A DNA stretch of 64,000 bases from Agapanthus africanus (lineage: Eukaryota; Streptophyta; Magnoliopsida; Asparagales; Amaryllidaceae): the NCBI GenBank assembly GCA_030015575.1, contig JASDDO010000006.1, positions 317,612,361 to 317,676,360 of the forward strand. The letters are read 5' to 3'. The first letter of the stretch is position 1. Each line of letters opens with the position of its first letter. The notes below the pieces were generated by a model. The model had not been told where the DNA came from, did no database searches, and saw only the letters and a list, made by a program, of their open reading frames with translations. Position numbers and translations under genes: made by a program. Below are positions 34,201-44,600 of the stretch, in pieces.

Positions 34201-35380
34201 GAGGTCATGACGGAGAACGTTGAAGCTGCTATCCCCCCGGCTCAGAATGGGAGGACTGTTGAAGGTATTCCTCTGTGTTTTAATTTAGCAACCCCTTCAT
34301 AGTCTGAATCCTTTTATCTTTTCCCAGAATTGCGCGGTTTGGCGGCCACGATCGTGGATCTATCGCCCCGACAGTCATTTCAGCGTTTATTGGAGATGGC
34401 AGCTCCGCAGGCGATCTCCCCTCAATGCATTGTCCTCTCGTCTGGGCAAGGTTGGTGTCATTCGCCATTTTTTTTTTACCATAGCATTGTTACTATTTTG
34501 CGAAATGACATTGATGTCTCTTATAGTTTTGGAAGCCGACGATGAGGTCGAGGTCGTCGAAGGGCCAGGGGAACCTTCGGCTCCTACTTGCATGACTATC
34601 GGTGAGTGACATTTTTATTATAATCTCATTCGTTCCGCGTTTAAGAGTTTTACTAACATTTGCCGAACTTGAACAGCCCTGCCAGTTTCCATGGCTCTGG
34701 AATCGCGCATTGTGATGCCGTCCGGCCCCTATGCCTTGCGGGCTTCAGAGCGATTGGCCCAATTGAGCCTTGTCTCCCTATCTTCTTTCATCGAGGAACT
34801 CCGTGCTGGTAGTACGACCACGGCCGAAGCATTTGCCGCTGAAGCCAACGGCTCTCTTCCTTTTCTCGCCACCTATCATAGCGAGGAGGTGGTGCGGGTC
34901 TGGGTGGAGTTCTGCAGGAAGGTGGAGGCTTGTTTGTATGCTCTTGAATGTTCTCGCCTTTCCTCAGAAGCCGTGGCTGCAAAAGCGGAGTTGCGAGGTC
35001 TGATAGCACGATGTACGGCAAACATGACGTCATGTGAAAAGAGGCTTGGCCGCAAATTCTCGGAGAGGGAGCTAGCCTCTAAGGCGCTGGGCGAGCTTCA
35101 AGCCAATCTCGCAGCCAGGGCCAATAAAGCGTATGAACTGTGGCGGGTGCTACAGGAGTCCATCAAAGAGGTGGTGGCTCTTGATAAAGCCGCCACGTTT
35201 ACTCGCGAGAGGGTTGAGGCTCATAAGGCTACTGAAAAAGAGCTTGAAGCCCGGCTCGCTTCATATCAGGCCCAGCAAGCTCAGGCGGAGGCTCGTCTTC
35301 TGGAGATCTTGCGTCATGAAGCCGTGGCTCAGCAAAAGCAGGATGAGCTGACCAAGCTGCTGAATCGCCCACCGGCCTAA
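31238..35380 (+). CDS. Antisense spliced gene of the Tat-like element, 1282 aa (unit 1)
   Basis: Five exons join without a stop: 31238-33857, 33938-34264, 34328-34450, 34527-34601 and 34677-35380. All four introns (80, 63, 76 and 75 bp) have GT..AG ends and sit in phase 1, and the sum is 1283 codons including TAA. Residues about 150-600 resemble the plant-transposon-protein/Transposase_28 group found in antisense ORFs of Tat elements; SISLAEFYDISGLPI (about 199-213) is the typical block. A basic stretch RRPKVSRRRKRL to KRRRK (709-734) looks like a nuclear signal. Acidic linker exons follow, then a long Ala/Glu/Lys/Gln-rich coiled coil (last about 200 residues). The biochemical function of the family is not known. 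Start chosen as the first ATG after the leader acceptor. No break is seen. It differs from unit 2 by four residues. Confidence 0.82.
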
Positions 35381-35482
35381 AACATTTGTATCTTTTTCTT
35401 CCCTTTTGTACATACTCATGGATGAGAGTATTTTCTTTTTGTTTCTTTCATGAATTGTACCTTGTACTCATTTTGGTTTATG

Positions 35483-35488
35483 AATAAA
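35483..35488 (+). terminator. Polyadenylation signal of antisense gene
   Basis: AATAAA lies about 100 bases after the stop, preceded by TTTGTA/TTGTAC-rich sequence, a normal plant 3' end. Unit 2 has it at 57960-57965. Confidence 0.6.
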
Positions 35489-35621
35489 AGATACATTTTT
35501 TTGTCAATGATATGTCTCCTTTTCATTGAATGTATTCTGCGGGTATTCTATCTTGATCTCCTTGCAGGACAGCAATGGCTCAGGACTCAGGGTTAAGATC
35601 TGCTTCCTAAGGCTTTTGCAT

Positions 35622-35790
35622 CTTATGAGCCACGAGGGTCTCATGAAGAGTTTTTTTTTTCCCTACAGGTCGAGAGGATCCCGTAGGTGTGAGTTCTTCT
35701 TAAAGATCGTGAGGATCCTTAAGCGGGTTTTCCCTTGAGAGTCGTAAGGATCTCACAAGAGAGTTTTTTCTTCCTTACAGGTCGTGAGGG
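35622..35790 (+). repeat. Hairpins with TCGTGAGGAT-type loop, cluster 1
   Basis: Five hairpins have different arms around one related core. Arm pairs are CTTATGAG/CTCATGAAG, CCTACAGG/CCCGTAGG, CTTAAAGAT/ATCCTTAAG, CTTGAGAG/CTCACAAG and CTTACAGG/CCTGCAAG. The loop is close to TCGTGAGGAT, TCGAGAGGAT or CCACGAGGGT. They lie just beyond the antisense gene's poly(A) signal. Unit 2: about 58099-58267. Confidence 0.78.
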
Positions 35791-35849
35791 CCTGCAAGTG
35801 CCGGATGTGATCACCCTTATCCGTGTTTCACGGAGTCAGGGATCTCTCA

Positions 35850-36205
35850 AGGTATCGTAGTTTAAAGACGTCACGGTCAAGGTTAAGGACCTCATAGTCC
35901 GTGGATTTAAGGACTCCACAGTCCGCTGTTAGTTTTAAGACATCACGGTCAAGGTTAAGGACCTCATAGTCCGTGGATTTAAGGACTCCACAGTCCGGTG
36001 TTTGGTTGCAGGGACCCATCACCTCTTTGAAGACGTTGAGGAATTACAACGCCAGGTATCAAAGGAGTGAAGAGATGTACCCTTAAACCAAGGCGAAATC
36101 CGTAGGGAATCGGGAGGGTTGATTGTTAGTTTTAAGACATCACGGTCGAGGTTAAGAACGTCATAGTCCGTGGATTTTAAGGACTCCACAGTCCGGTGTT
36201 TGCTC
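35850..36205. repeat. GGAC..GTCC units before the 171-bp array
   Basis: Blocks such as GGACCTCATAGTCC, GGACTCCACAGTCC and GACATCACGGTC repeat in the spacer. They flank a stretch (36008-36090) with CACCTCTTTGAAGACGTTGAGG that is shared with the LTR (27470-27535 and 28018-28085). The last unit runs directly into the 171-bp array. Confidence 0.75.
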
Positions 36206-38205
36206 TGGATGCTTCATACGGGTTCACTGCCGTGCTTGGCGAGGACCAGGCTCCGCTCTGGACGTTTTCCACGGGGTCAAAGAGTGACCTTATCCGCGTC
36301 CCACGTAACCAGGAAGTTTGCACTAGATGCTTCACACGGGTTCACTGCCGCGTTAGGCGAGGACTAGGCTCCGCTCTGGATGCTTCGCATGGGTTCACTG
36401 CCATGCTCTGCGAGGACCAGGATCCGCTCTGGACGTTTTCCACGGGGTCAAAGAGTGACGTTATCCGCGTTCCACGTGACCAGGAAGTTTGCACTAGATG
36501 CTTCACACGGGTTCACTGCCGCGTTAGGCGAGGACTAGGCTCCGCTCTGGATGCTTCGCACGGGTTCACTGCCATGCTCTGCGAGGACCAGGATCCGCTC
36601 TGGACGTTTTCCACGGGGTCAAAGAGTGACGTTATCCGCTTTCCACGTAACCAGGAAGTTTGCACAAGATGCTTCACACGGGTTCACTGCCGCGTTAGGC
36701 GAGGACTAGGCTCCGCTCTGGATGCTTCGCACGGGTTCACTGCCATGCTCTGCGAGGACCAGGATCCGCTCTGGACGTTTTCCACGGGGTCAAAGAGTGA
36801 CGTTATCCGCTTTCCACGTAACCAGGAAGTTTGCACTAGATGCTTCACACGGGTTCACTGCCGCGTTAGGCGAGGACTAGGCTCCGCTCTGGATGCTTCG
36901 CACGGGTTCACTGCCATGCTCTGCGAGGACCAGGATCCGCTCTGGACGTTTTCCACGGGGTCAAAGAGTGACGTTATCCGCTTTCCACGTAACCAGGAAG
37001 TTTGCACTAGATGCTTCACACGGGTTCATTGCCGCGTTAGGCGAGGACTAGGCTCCGCGCTGGATGCTTCGCACAGGTTCACTGCCATGCTCTGCGAGGA
37101 CCAGGATCCGCTCTGGACGTTTTCCACGGGGTCAAAGAGTGACGTTATCCGCTTTCCACGTAACCAGGAAGTTTGCACTAGATGCTTCACATGGGTTCAC
37201 TGCCGCGTTAGGCGAGGACTAGGCTCCGCTCTGGATGCTTCGCACGGGTTCACTGCCATGCTCTGCGAGGACCAGGATCCGCTCTGGACGTTTTCCACGG
37301 GGTCAAAGAGTGACGTTATCCGCTTTCCACGTAACCAGGAAGTTTGCACTAGATGCTTCACACGGGTTCATTGCCGCGTTAGGCGAGGACTAGGCTCCGC
37401 TCTGGATGCTTCGTACGGGTTCACTGCCATGCTCTGCGAGGACCAGGATCCGCTCTGGACGTTTTCCACGGGGTCAAAGAGTGACGTTATCCGCGTTCCA
37501 CGTGACCAGGAAGTTTGCACTAGATGCTTCACACGGGTTCACTGCCGCGTTAGGCGAGGACTAGGCTCCGCTCTGGATGCTTAGCACGGGTTCACTGCCA
37601 TGCTCTGCAAGGACCAGGATCCGCTCTGGACGTTTTCCACGGGGTCAAAGAGTGACGTTACCCGCGTTCCACGTGACCAGGAAGTTTGCACTAGATGCTT
37701 CACACGGGTTCACTGCCGCGTTAGGCGAGGACTAGGCTCCGCTCTGGATGCTTCGCACGGGTTCACTGCCATGCTCTGCGAGGACCAGGATCCGCTCTGG
37801 ACGTTTTCCACGGGGTCAAAGAGTGACGTTATCCGCTTTCCACGTAACCAGGAAGTTTGCACTAGATGCTTCACACGGGTTCATTGCCGCGTTAGGCGAG
37901 GACTAGGCTCCGCTCTGGATGCTTCGCACGGGTTCACTGCCATGCTCTGCAAGGACCAGGATCCGCTCTGGACGTTTTCCACGGGGTCAAAGAGTGACGT
38001 TACCCGCGTTCCACGTGACCAGGAAGTTTGCACTAGATGCTTCACACGGGTTCACTGCCGCGTTAGGCGAGGACTAGGCTCCGCTCTGGATGCTTCGCAC
38101 GGGTTCACTGCCATGCTCTGCAAGGACCAGGATCCGCTCTGGACGTTTTCCACGGGGTCAAAGAGTGACGTTACCCGCGTTCCACGTGACCAGGAAGTTT
38201 GTACT
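36205..38205 (+). repeat. 171-bp tandem array, about 12 units (unit 1)
   Basis: Units start about CTCTGGATGCTTCGCACGGG and repeat every 171 bp. Each unit has a long part (about 118 bp) and a short part (about 53 bp) that both begin GATGCTTC.CACGGGTTCACTGCC, so the unit is itself a diverged duplication. Unit-to-unit identity is very high. Because 171 is 57 codons, one plus-strand frame stays open through the array except for a single TAG (37582-37584). I see no promoter or protein signature, so I treat it as non-coding. Confidence 0.92.
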
Positions 38206-38439
38206 GATTGTATCCGCATTTCGCGGGATGGAGGCTTGACTGTTGGCGATATGTATACCACCGAGCCATGGAACTGGGAGCTGCCGCTGCTCTGCTTTGT
38301 TTGAAGTCATGTCCGTTGTTACGAGACGAGTGTTTGGATGATCTCTAGGTCACTTGTGGCCCGTCGAGACCTGGCTTCTTTTTCTGATGAAACCTGGGGG
38401 AGAAGTATGATCCCTTTTTGTTTACGCCCTTGGATTGTG

Positions 38440-38735
38440 TACAGGGTGTGATGGAATATCACCTGTAGGGCATAAATTTTATTTTTATTTTATTTCTTTT
38501 TCCGCGATGCTCTATCATTTCAGCTTTTATATCGCGAAAATCGCGATTGCCCAATCATTTCGGCTATTTTTCGCGGTGCCCAATCATTTCGGCTATTTAT
38601 TTATTTTCTGCTCGCTGCTTTTTATTGCGAGTTGCCCCATCATTTCGGCTATTTTTCATGCCTTCATTTTTACTTGCTGCTTTTTATTGCAAGTTGCCCC
38701 ATCATTTCGGCTATTTTGTAGGCATGTGTGGCTTG
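38440..38735. repeat. ATCATTTCGGCTATTT repeats with stem-changing hairpins
   Basis: CATTTCGGCTATTT or a near variant occurs five times. Between copies are hairpins CTCGC/GCGAG (38611-38631) and CTTGC/GCAAG (38673-38693) around the same TGCTTTTTATT loop. No gene is supported in 38306-38870. Unit 2: about 60917-61212. Confidence 0.7.
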
Positions 38736-38869
38736 CTAGCTTTTCGTTACAAGCCTGAGTTTTAGGCACCGATTTTGGCATCAGCACCGCTACAACTGGA
38801 ACGTTGCCAGGAGCGAATCATCATTTGCTTTTGTCGATGACGAACAAAGGTGGCTCGGCAAACAGGGTT

Positions 38870-39400
38870 AAGGGTCCTGTCGACCAAGGCTTTTGACTTC
38901 ATGAGCCGTAAGGGTCTCACAAAGGTATTTCTCCCCGCGAGTCGTGAGGATCTCGTAGGTGTGTTTTCTCCTTAGGGATCGTGAGGATCCCTAAGTGTGT
39001 GCTCCTCTGTAAGTCGTAAGGATCCTACAAGAGGACTTTCTCATTATGGGTCGAGAGGACCTATAAGGGTTGGACTTTGTTGGGGAAATGTTTATTCGCG
39101 CCCGTGGATTGTATACAAGGGTCAGTATGGAGCCGCTTGTAGGGCAGTATTGGAGGTTGTGGAGGATTTTGCTTAAGAACAGGTTCAGGTTTCTGTAACT
39201 TAAGACTTTCAAATCTTATGAGCCGGGAGGGTCCCATAAGCGAATTCTCCTTACGAGTCGTGAGGATCTCGTAAGTGTATTTTCTCCTTAGGAATCGTGA
39301 GGATCCCTAAGTGCGCTGCTCCTTTGTGAGTCGTAAGGATCTCACGCAGGTGGTTTCTCCTTACAAGGTCGAGAGGACTCTGTAAGTGTCCTTTAACGGG
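38870..39400 (+). repeat. Hairpins with TCGTGAGGAT-type loop, clusters 2 and 3
   Basis: At least nine more hairpins of the family seen at 35622-35790. Perfect pairs include CTTACGAG/CTCGTAAG near 39242 and CTTAGGGAT/ATCCCTAAG near 38969. Others have one mismatch, such as CTTAGGAAT/ATCCCTAAG near 39288. A spacer of about 150 bp (39062-39215) separates the two groups. Unit 2: about 61347-61878. Confidence 0.78.
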
Positions 39401-39695
39401 GTTGCGCCCTTTCGGGTTTTCACAAACACTCGCCGGTAGTCCTGCTGTTTTTACTCACGGAGCCCTTTCGGGTTTTCATCCGTGCCCATTTTTCTTATGG
39501 ACATACCGTTTTTTTTTTATTCTTTTTCACTTTTTTTTTTACAAGGTCGCACCCTTTCGGGTTTTCACGAACACTCGCCGGTAGCCCTGCTGTTTTTACT
39601 CACGGAGCCCTTTCGGGTTTTCCATCCGTGCCCATTTTGCTTATGGACATACCGTTTTTTTTTTTGTTTTTTTTTTTTTTTTTATCCATCTCGTC
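39400..39695. repeat. CCCTTTCGGGTTTTCA duplication and T-runs
   Basis: Two copies of a block of about 140 bp (39404 and 39548) contain CCCTTTCGGGTTTTCAC, ACTCGCCGGTAG.CCTGCTG, TTTACTCACGGAGCC and TTATGGACATACCG, and each ends in a long T-run. The T-runs read as A-runs on the sense strand. Confidence 0.8.
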
Positions 39696-39698
39696 AAC

Positions 39699-40010
39699 CT
39701 AAGGACGTTGCGGTGGTAGTTTAGGGACGTTTCGGTCCGTCGTTAGTTTAAAGACGTTTCGGTCCGCCGTTAGTTTAAGGACGTTTCGGTCCGTTGTTAG
39801 TTTAAGGACGTTTCGGTCCGGCATTAGTTTAAGGACGTTTCGGTCCGTAGATAGTTTAAGGACGTTTCGGTCCGTCGCTAGTTTAAGGACGTTTCGGTCC
39901 GTCGCTATAGGAAGGCCGGCTGCTGCTTGTAAAGTCTGAGCCTGGGAAGATAGCGAGCGGACATAGTCGTCGTCATCTATCATTGACCTAGGATGTAGCT
40001 TATTAAGCAT
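39699..40010 (-). CDS. Small ORF with seven 9-residue repeats overlapping the integrase stop
   Basis: This 103-codon minus-strand frame starts inside the last codons of integrase (8-base overlap, shifted frame). After about 35 residues with an acidic DDDD stretch it repeats TDRNVLKLT with small changes seven times. Each repeat is one 27-bp unit of the GGAC..GTCC type (39712-39905). It could be a frame kept open by repeat length alone, since 27 is divisible by three. No family is recognised. The unit 2 copy is almost identical. Confidence 0.4.
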   Translation of the reverse strand: MLNKLHPRSMIDDDDYVRSLSSQAQTLQAAAGLPIATDRNVLKLATDRNVLKLSTDRNVLKLMPDRNVLKLTTDRNVLKLTADRNVFKLTTDRNVPKLPPQRP

Positions 40011-41097
40011 GGTATTTCTTCAAGAAGCGGCCGTTTACTGGCCTGAAAGGCCTTTCACCGTGCATGTCCATGAGTAGATAGGCCCTACCCTGGTAGACCT
40101 TGTCTATGATGTACGGGCCTTCATAGTTCGGCTCAAATTTTCCTCGCTTGGCGCGATTGGGGATCATAGGTCTTTTGACCACTAGTACGAGTTCGCCTTG
40201 GCGGAATGTCCTCGGCCTGGTCAATCTTTCGTACGAGCGCGTCATCTTTGCTTTGTAGGCCTCTAGATGTTGTTGCGCTATGAGCCGGGTTTCGTTGAGG
40301 GCATCAAGCTCCTCAAGCCGAAGGTGAGCATTTTCTTCGTTCGTCAGCTCGTGGTGGACTGCTACTCGTAGAGAGGGTAACTCTATCTCGAGGGGGAGAA
40401 CTGCTTCCGTCCCAAATACCAACGCGTACGGCGTTGTGTTCGTTGCCGTCTTGAATGTAGTTCGATAAGCCCAAAGGGCTTCTTGCAGCCTTTCGTGCCA
40501 GTCCCTCTTATTCCTGGAGACGGTCTTTTTTATGATCTTCGTCAAGGTCTTATTGAAAGCCTCGGCTAGACCGTTAGCTCGTGGGTTGTAAACTGAAGAA
40601 TATCTCCAGTCTATATTGTGCTGCTGTGCGAAGCGGCTAATCTTATGGCTTCGGTAGGCCGGCCCATTATCGGAGATAATCCGTCATGGAGTTCCGAACC
40701 GATAGATGACTTGCGTCTTGAAGAAATGGAGGATATTCTCCGTCTTCACTTCCTTCAGTGGTACTGCTTCTGCCCATTTGGAGAAGTAATCAGTTGTCGC
40801 CAGGATAAAGCGGTGTCCCCGGGATGATGCTGGCTCAATGGGGCCGACTATGTCAGTCCCCCACATTTCGAATGGCCAGCTGGCCACCGTTGGATGTAGT
40901 GGATTCGGATGTTGGTGGATGAAGTCTCCATGGATCTGGCATGAGTGGCATTGCTTCGCATACTCGAGGCAGTCCTGGATCATCGTGGGCCAGTAGTAAC
41001 CCATCCGTTTAATTTTTAACTTCATCTTTGGGCCCGCTTGATGAGAACCGCAAAGCCCGTCGTGAACTTCTTGAACGACTCTTTCTGCTTCGTCAGG
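40003..41097 (-). pseudogene. pol: Integrase, interrupted by an in-frame stop (unit 1)
   Basis: The minus-strand frame holds a zinc-binding region (HDGLCGSH, then CHSC), the core WGTDIVGP with the first catalytic Asp, SDNGPAYRSHKIS with the second Asp, and ANGLAEAFNKTL with Glu exactly 35 residues later, so the DD35E set is complete. A C-terminal part GPYIIDKVYQGRAYLL ends at 40003. A TGA at 40684-40686 lies just before IISDNGPAY where the family normally has Arg. A TAA at 41098-41100 precedes the domain. Both stops also occur in unit 2, so they predate the duplication. It cuts and joins element DNA into the host in intact relatives. Confidence 0.88.
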
Positions 41098-41658
41098 TTA
41101 TCTCAGCCATAGAAAATCAAACGATCTCTTGTACAGGGTATCGTTGACGAAAGCGAAGGATAGAGCTCGTTTCATAAGCTGATGTCTTGAGGACGCTTCT
41201 TCGGGCATTCGGTGGGACTTAAAGTAGTCTATGAAGACTTCCCTCCAGTCCTCAGCCTTCTCACGGTCTTTTATTTGTAGGGTCGCTTGCTCAATCGCTC
41301 CCTTTTCTTTATATAATTCTGGAGGTATTTCTGCCGGGGCGAGCACTCGACGGCTTTGTACTACGATTCTGACGTCATCGAGGTTCTCGTCGGCCAGTTC
41401 TTTAGCGAGTTTGGCCAACGCGTCTGCTTTGCTGTTCTCTGCGCGCGGTATGTTCTCTAGAATATAGAAGGGGATCTGGGCCAACAGTTGTTGCACCTTT
41501 TCGCCGTACTTCACCAATTCTGGTTTGCACGTTTGGTAGTCACCATTTACTTGGCTAACGACCAGCTGAGAATCTCCGTATATGAGGAGGTCTTCAATTC
41601 CCATGTTGATGGCGATTTCGAGGCCTGCTATCAGAGCTTCGTATTCGGCTTCATTTTT
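41098..41658 (-). pseudogene. Second RNase H, C-terminal part, frameshifted (unit 1)
   Basis: The frame continues the RNase H that starts in the large polyprotein (RWELYFDGASS): after a one-base shift in an A-run (41654-41658) it reads NEAEYEALIAGL, then IYGDSQLVVSQVNG and ENSKADALAKLA. These are the Glu and Asp blocks of the extra, archaeal-type RNase H known from the Tat lineage. The stop at 41098-41100 ends it. Whether unit 2 shares the frameshift cannot be seen, as the window ends first. Confidence 0.82.
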
Positions 41659-44600
41659 GTCCTTGACTCTGTTAAGGAGAAGGCGAAGCGCATTATCCCT
41701 CCTTGTGGAGTTGCAAAGATAAGGCCTATCCCCGATTTGATGATCGGGTTACCCTGTTTCTGTTTCTTTATGGAGGACGCTCCATCGAAATAGAGTTCCC
41801 ATCGTGTGCTTCCACCGCCAATTGCATCAAATGCATGCTCGTCCGGCAAATCACAATTCAGAGGAGAGTCGGCCGGTATCGGGTGCTCGGCGAGGAAGTC
41901 GGCAATGGCCTGGCCCTTCACTGCCTTGAGGGGTTGATATGTTATCGAGAACTCCATCAAGAGCAGGGCCCATTTAGCGAGTCGTCCCGTCAATATAGCC
42001 TTTGACATCAGGTATTTAAGGGGGTCCACCTTCGAAATGAGACGGACTTCATGTGCCAACGCATAGTGCCTGAGCTTCGTTATTGCAAAGATTAATGCCA
42101 AGCAATGTTTTTCGATGGGCGAGTAATTGCTTTCTGCCCCCAGCAGCACTCGACTTAAGTAGTAAAGTGCTCTTTCTTTCCCCTGATCATCCTCCTGTGC
42201 CCATAATGCGCCCAAAGAACCTTCAAGGGCGGCCGTGTAAAGAATGAGAGGCTTTCCTTTCACTGGGGCAGCCAACACCGGAGGATTTTGCAAGTATTGT
42301 TTGATCTCGTCTAGTGCACCTTGACATTTGTGATTCCAAACGAACGGGGTTCCCTTTTTCATCAGGTGGCTGTAAGGACGGCATTTGCCCGAAAGATTAG
42401 CGATAAACCGCCGGATGTATGCGAGCTTCCCTTGGAGAGACCGCAACTGCTTGAGGGTTCTTGGCGGAGGCATTTCCATAATCGCTTTAATCTTTGACGG
42501 ATCTATTTCAATACCTCGATGTCGAACGATGAATCCCAGGAATTTACCCGAGGAGACTCCAAACGCGCACTTGAGGGGATTCATTTTCAAATTGTATTGC
42601 CGAAGGCGTTGAAATACGGTTTCGAGATGCTTTAAATGCTCTTCGTATGACATGCTCTTCACTACGAGGTCATCGATATAGCATTCGACGATGTCGTGTA
42701 TGAGATCGTCGAAGATTTTTGTCATGGCCCTTTGATAGGTGGCGCCAGCGTTCTTTAGGCCAAAGGGCATAACCTTGTAGCAGAATATGCCCAAAGGAGT
42801 CCGGAAAGCGGTGTGCTTCTGGTCTTCGGGATGCATCTTTATCTGATTGTATCCTGATGAACCATCCATAAAGGAGAAGACCTCATGAGTGGATGTGTTA
42901 TCTATCATTAGCTCGGTTACCGGCACCGGGAAATCGTCCTTTGGGCATGCTTTATTGAGATCCCTGAAATCCACGCATATGCGCACCGTTCCATTCTTCT
43001 TCATTACCGGGACGATGTTGGCAATCCAGTCGGGATATTGGACTTCCTGGATAAATCCGGAATCGATCAACTTCTTGACTGCGGCGTTGATGCTCATCTC
43101 CAGCTCAAGTCGCATCCTCCTTGGCGCCTGCTTGACTGGCTTGATATCCGGGGATATTGCTAATCTATGCACCGCAATCTCCGGATCCAATCCTGGCATC
43201 TCGGAGTAGTTCCACGCGAAGCAGTCTTTATGCCGTAGGAGCACGTTCTTTAACGCGGCCACCTTTTCCTCGGATAACAGCTCGCTGACAAATGTCGGTC
43301 GCGGGTCGTCTGCCGATCCCAGCTCGATCTTCTCGAGGTTATCTGCGGTAGTATGTATACCGTCTTCAAGTTCTTTCAGAGCGGGCGGAAATTCCGAGAT
43401 CAACTCATCATCGCTGTTCTCGAAACACCGGGGAAGGTCATCTTCGTTCTCGGGTTCTTCTTTTAATATCGTAATCATATAACAGGTGCGAACCCGCTCC
43501 CAAGACTGAGGTGGATCCGGTTCTGCTCTTGTGGCTTTGGGCTCGTGCTTTTGCGGCGGCGTTACTCTCCAACCGTCGGATAAAGCGAATCTACCCCGTC
43601 GGTACTGGTCCTCGACCCAGTTCTTGAAGGTGAAGCAGTCTTCGGTAGGATGTCCTATGGCTCGGTGATAAGAGCAATAACTCGGATGAGAGACCTTGCT
43701 AGCTTGCTCAGGATGCCTAGAATCTGGAAGCGTGATCATCTGATGTTTTAGGGCGAGCTTGAGCAACCGTTCCGTCTTGTCTCGGGGGAAGGAGTATGCT
43801 CGACTCATCTTTTTCACGAGGGACGAATCCGAGCCGCGCAGTACCCGTAACCCTCTAATCCTGCGTCGTTGTTGTCGGCTTCTTTTCCCGTTTCTTAATT
43901 TATTTCCGTCCCCGCATCGGGCCTTTCGTATGACGGGTTGAAAATGGTGAACATCTTTATCTTTTGCAGCCTGTGCAGTCTGTTGGAATAGACGTTGCGT
44001 CCTGGCCTTCTCATGGATGGCCACTTCGTGGTTGTGGTCTTCCCGAATTTTCTGATCCGCTTTCGTGGTAGGCTTGCCCATTCGTCCTTTAAACAATGGG
44101 TTTGGCGCTTCGATCGCGGGGTTTAGTTTTGATGAGGGATTGGCCTCTCCTGACAGGGCGCCTTCTTCTCCATCAGAGGTGTATATGGCGTAGCTGCCGT
44201 GGGCTCGCTCCCGTTTTCCGGTTCTCGCGTACCCAAGCCCAAGTGTTTCCATTTTCCCATTAGGCAATTTGCGCTGAGTCCCGGGGACATCCCAAATCCT
44301 GTTATAGAACCGAGCCTGCCGCACCGTCTGTCTTAAGGGTACTCCTTGGCGCTTCAATAACTTCTTCAATCCATTTGTATAGTATCTAGGCAGACGGATG
44401 GGTTGGAGCCTGTCAAGTGTAACATCCGCGCCGTGCCAGATCTCTTTCTCCACCTTCGACTCTGAGGATTGGTAGAATAGGATCACCTTCTCCCCCCTTC
44501 GCCTGGGAGGGACGTAAAATGTTTGCAGGTCCTGCACGCTGTGAGCTTGAAGCGCGTCGAGATCCTTATAGTGTTCTTGCGGTACCATGGTGATTTGCAG

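Noticed and set aside
33895-34302. A separate 135-codon gene starting at 33895
   Set aside because: Its first part is the end of intron 1; the rest is exon 2 of the antisense gene, joined in phase 1.
36196-38304. Long plus-strand open frames (462 and 234 codons) as a repeat protein gene
   Set aside because: They follow a 171-bp tandem repeat whose length is divisible by three; there is no promoter, no start context and one stop is shared by both copies. Described as a repeat instead.
35622-39400. CRISPR-like look of regularly spaced short palindromes
   Set aside because: The repeats differ in their arms, the spacing is irregular, no cas genes exist, and the setting is a plant retrotransposon.
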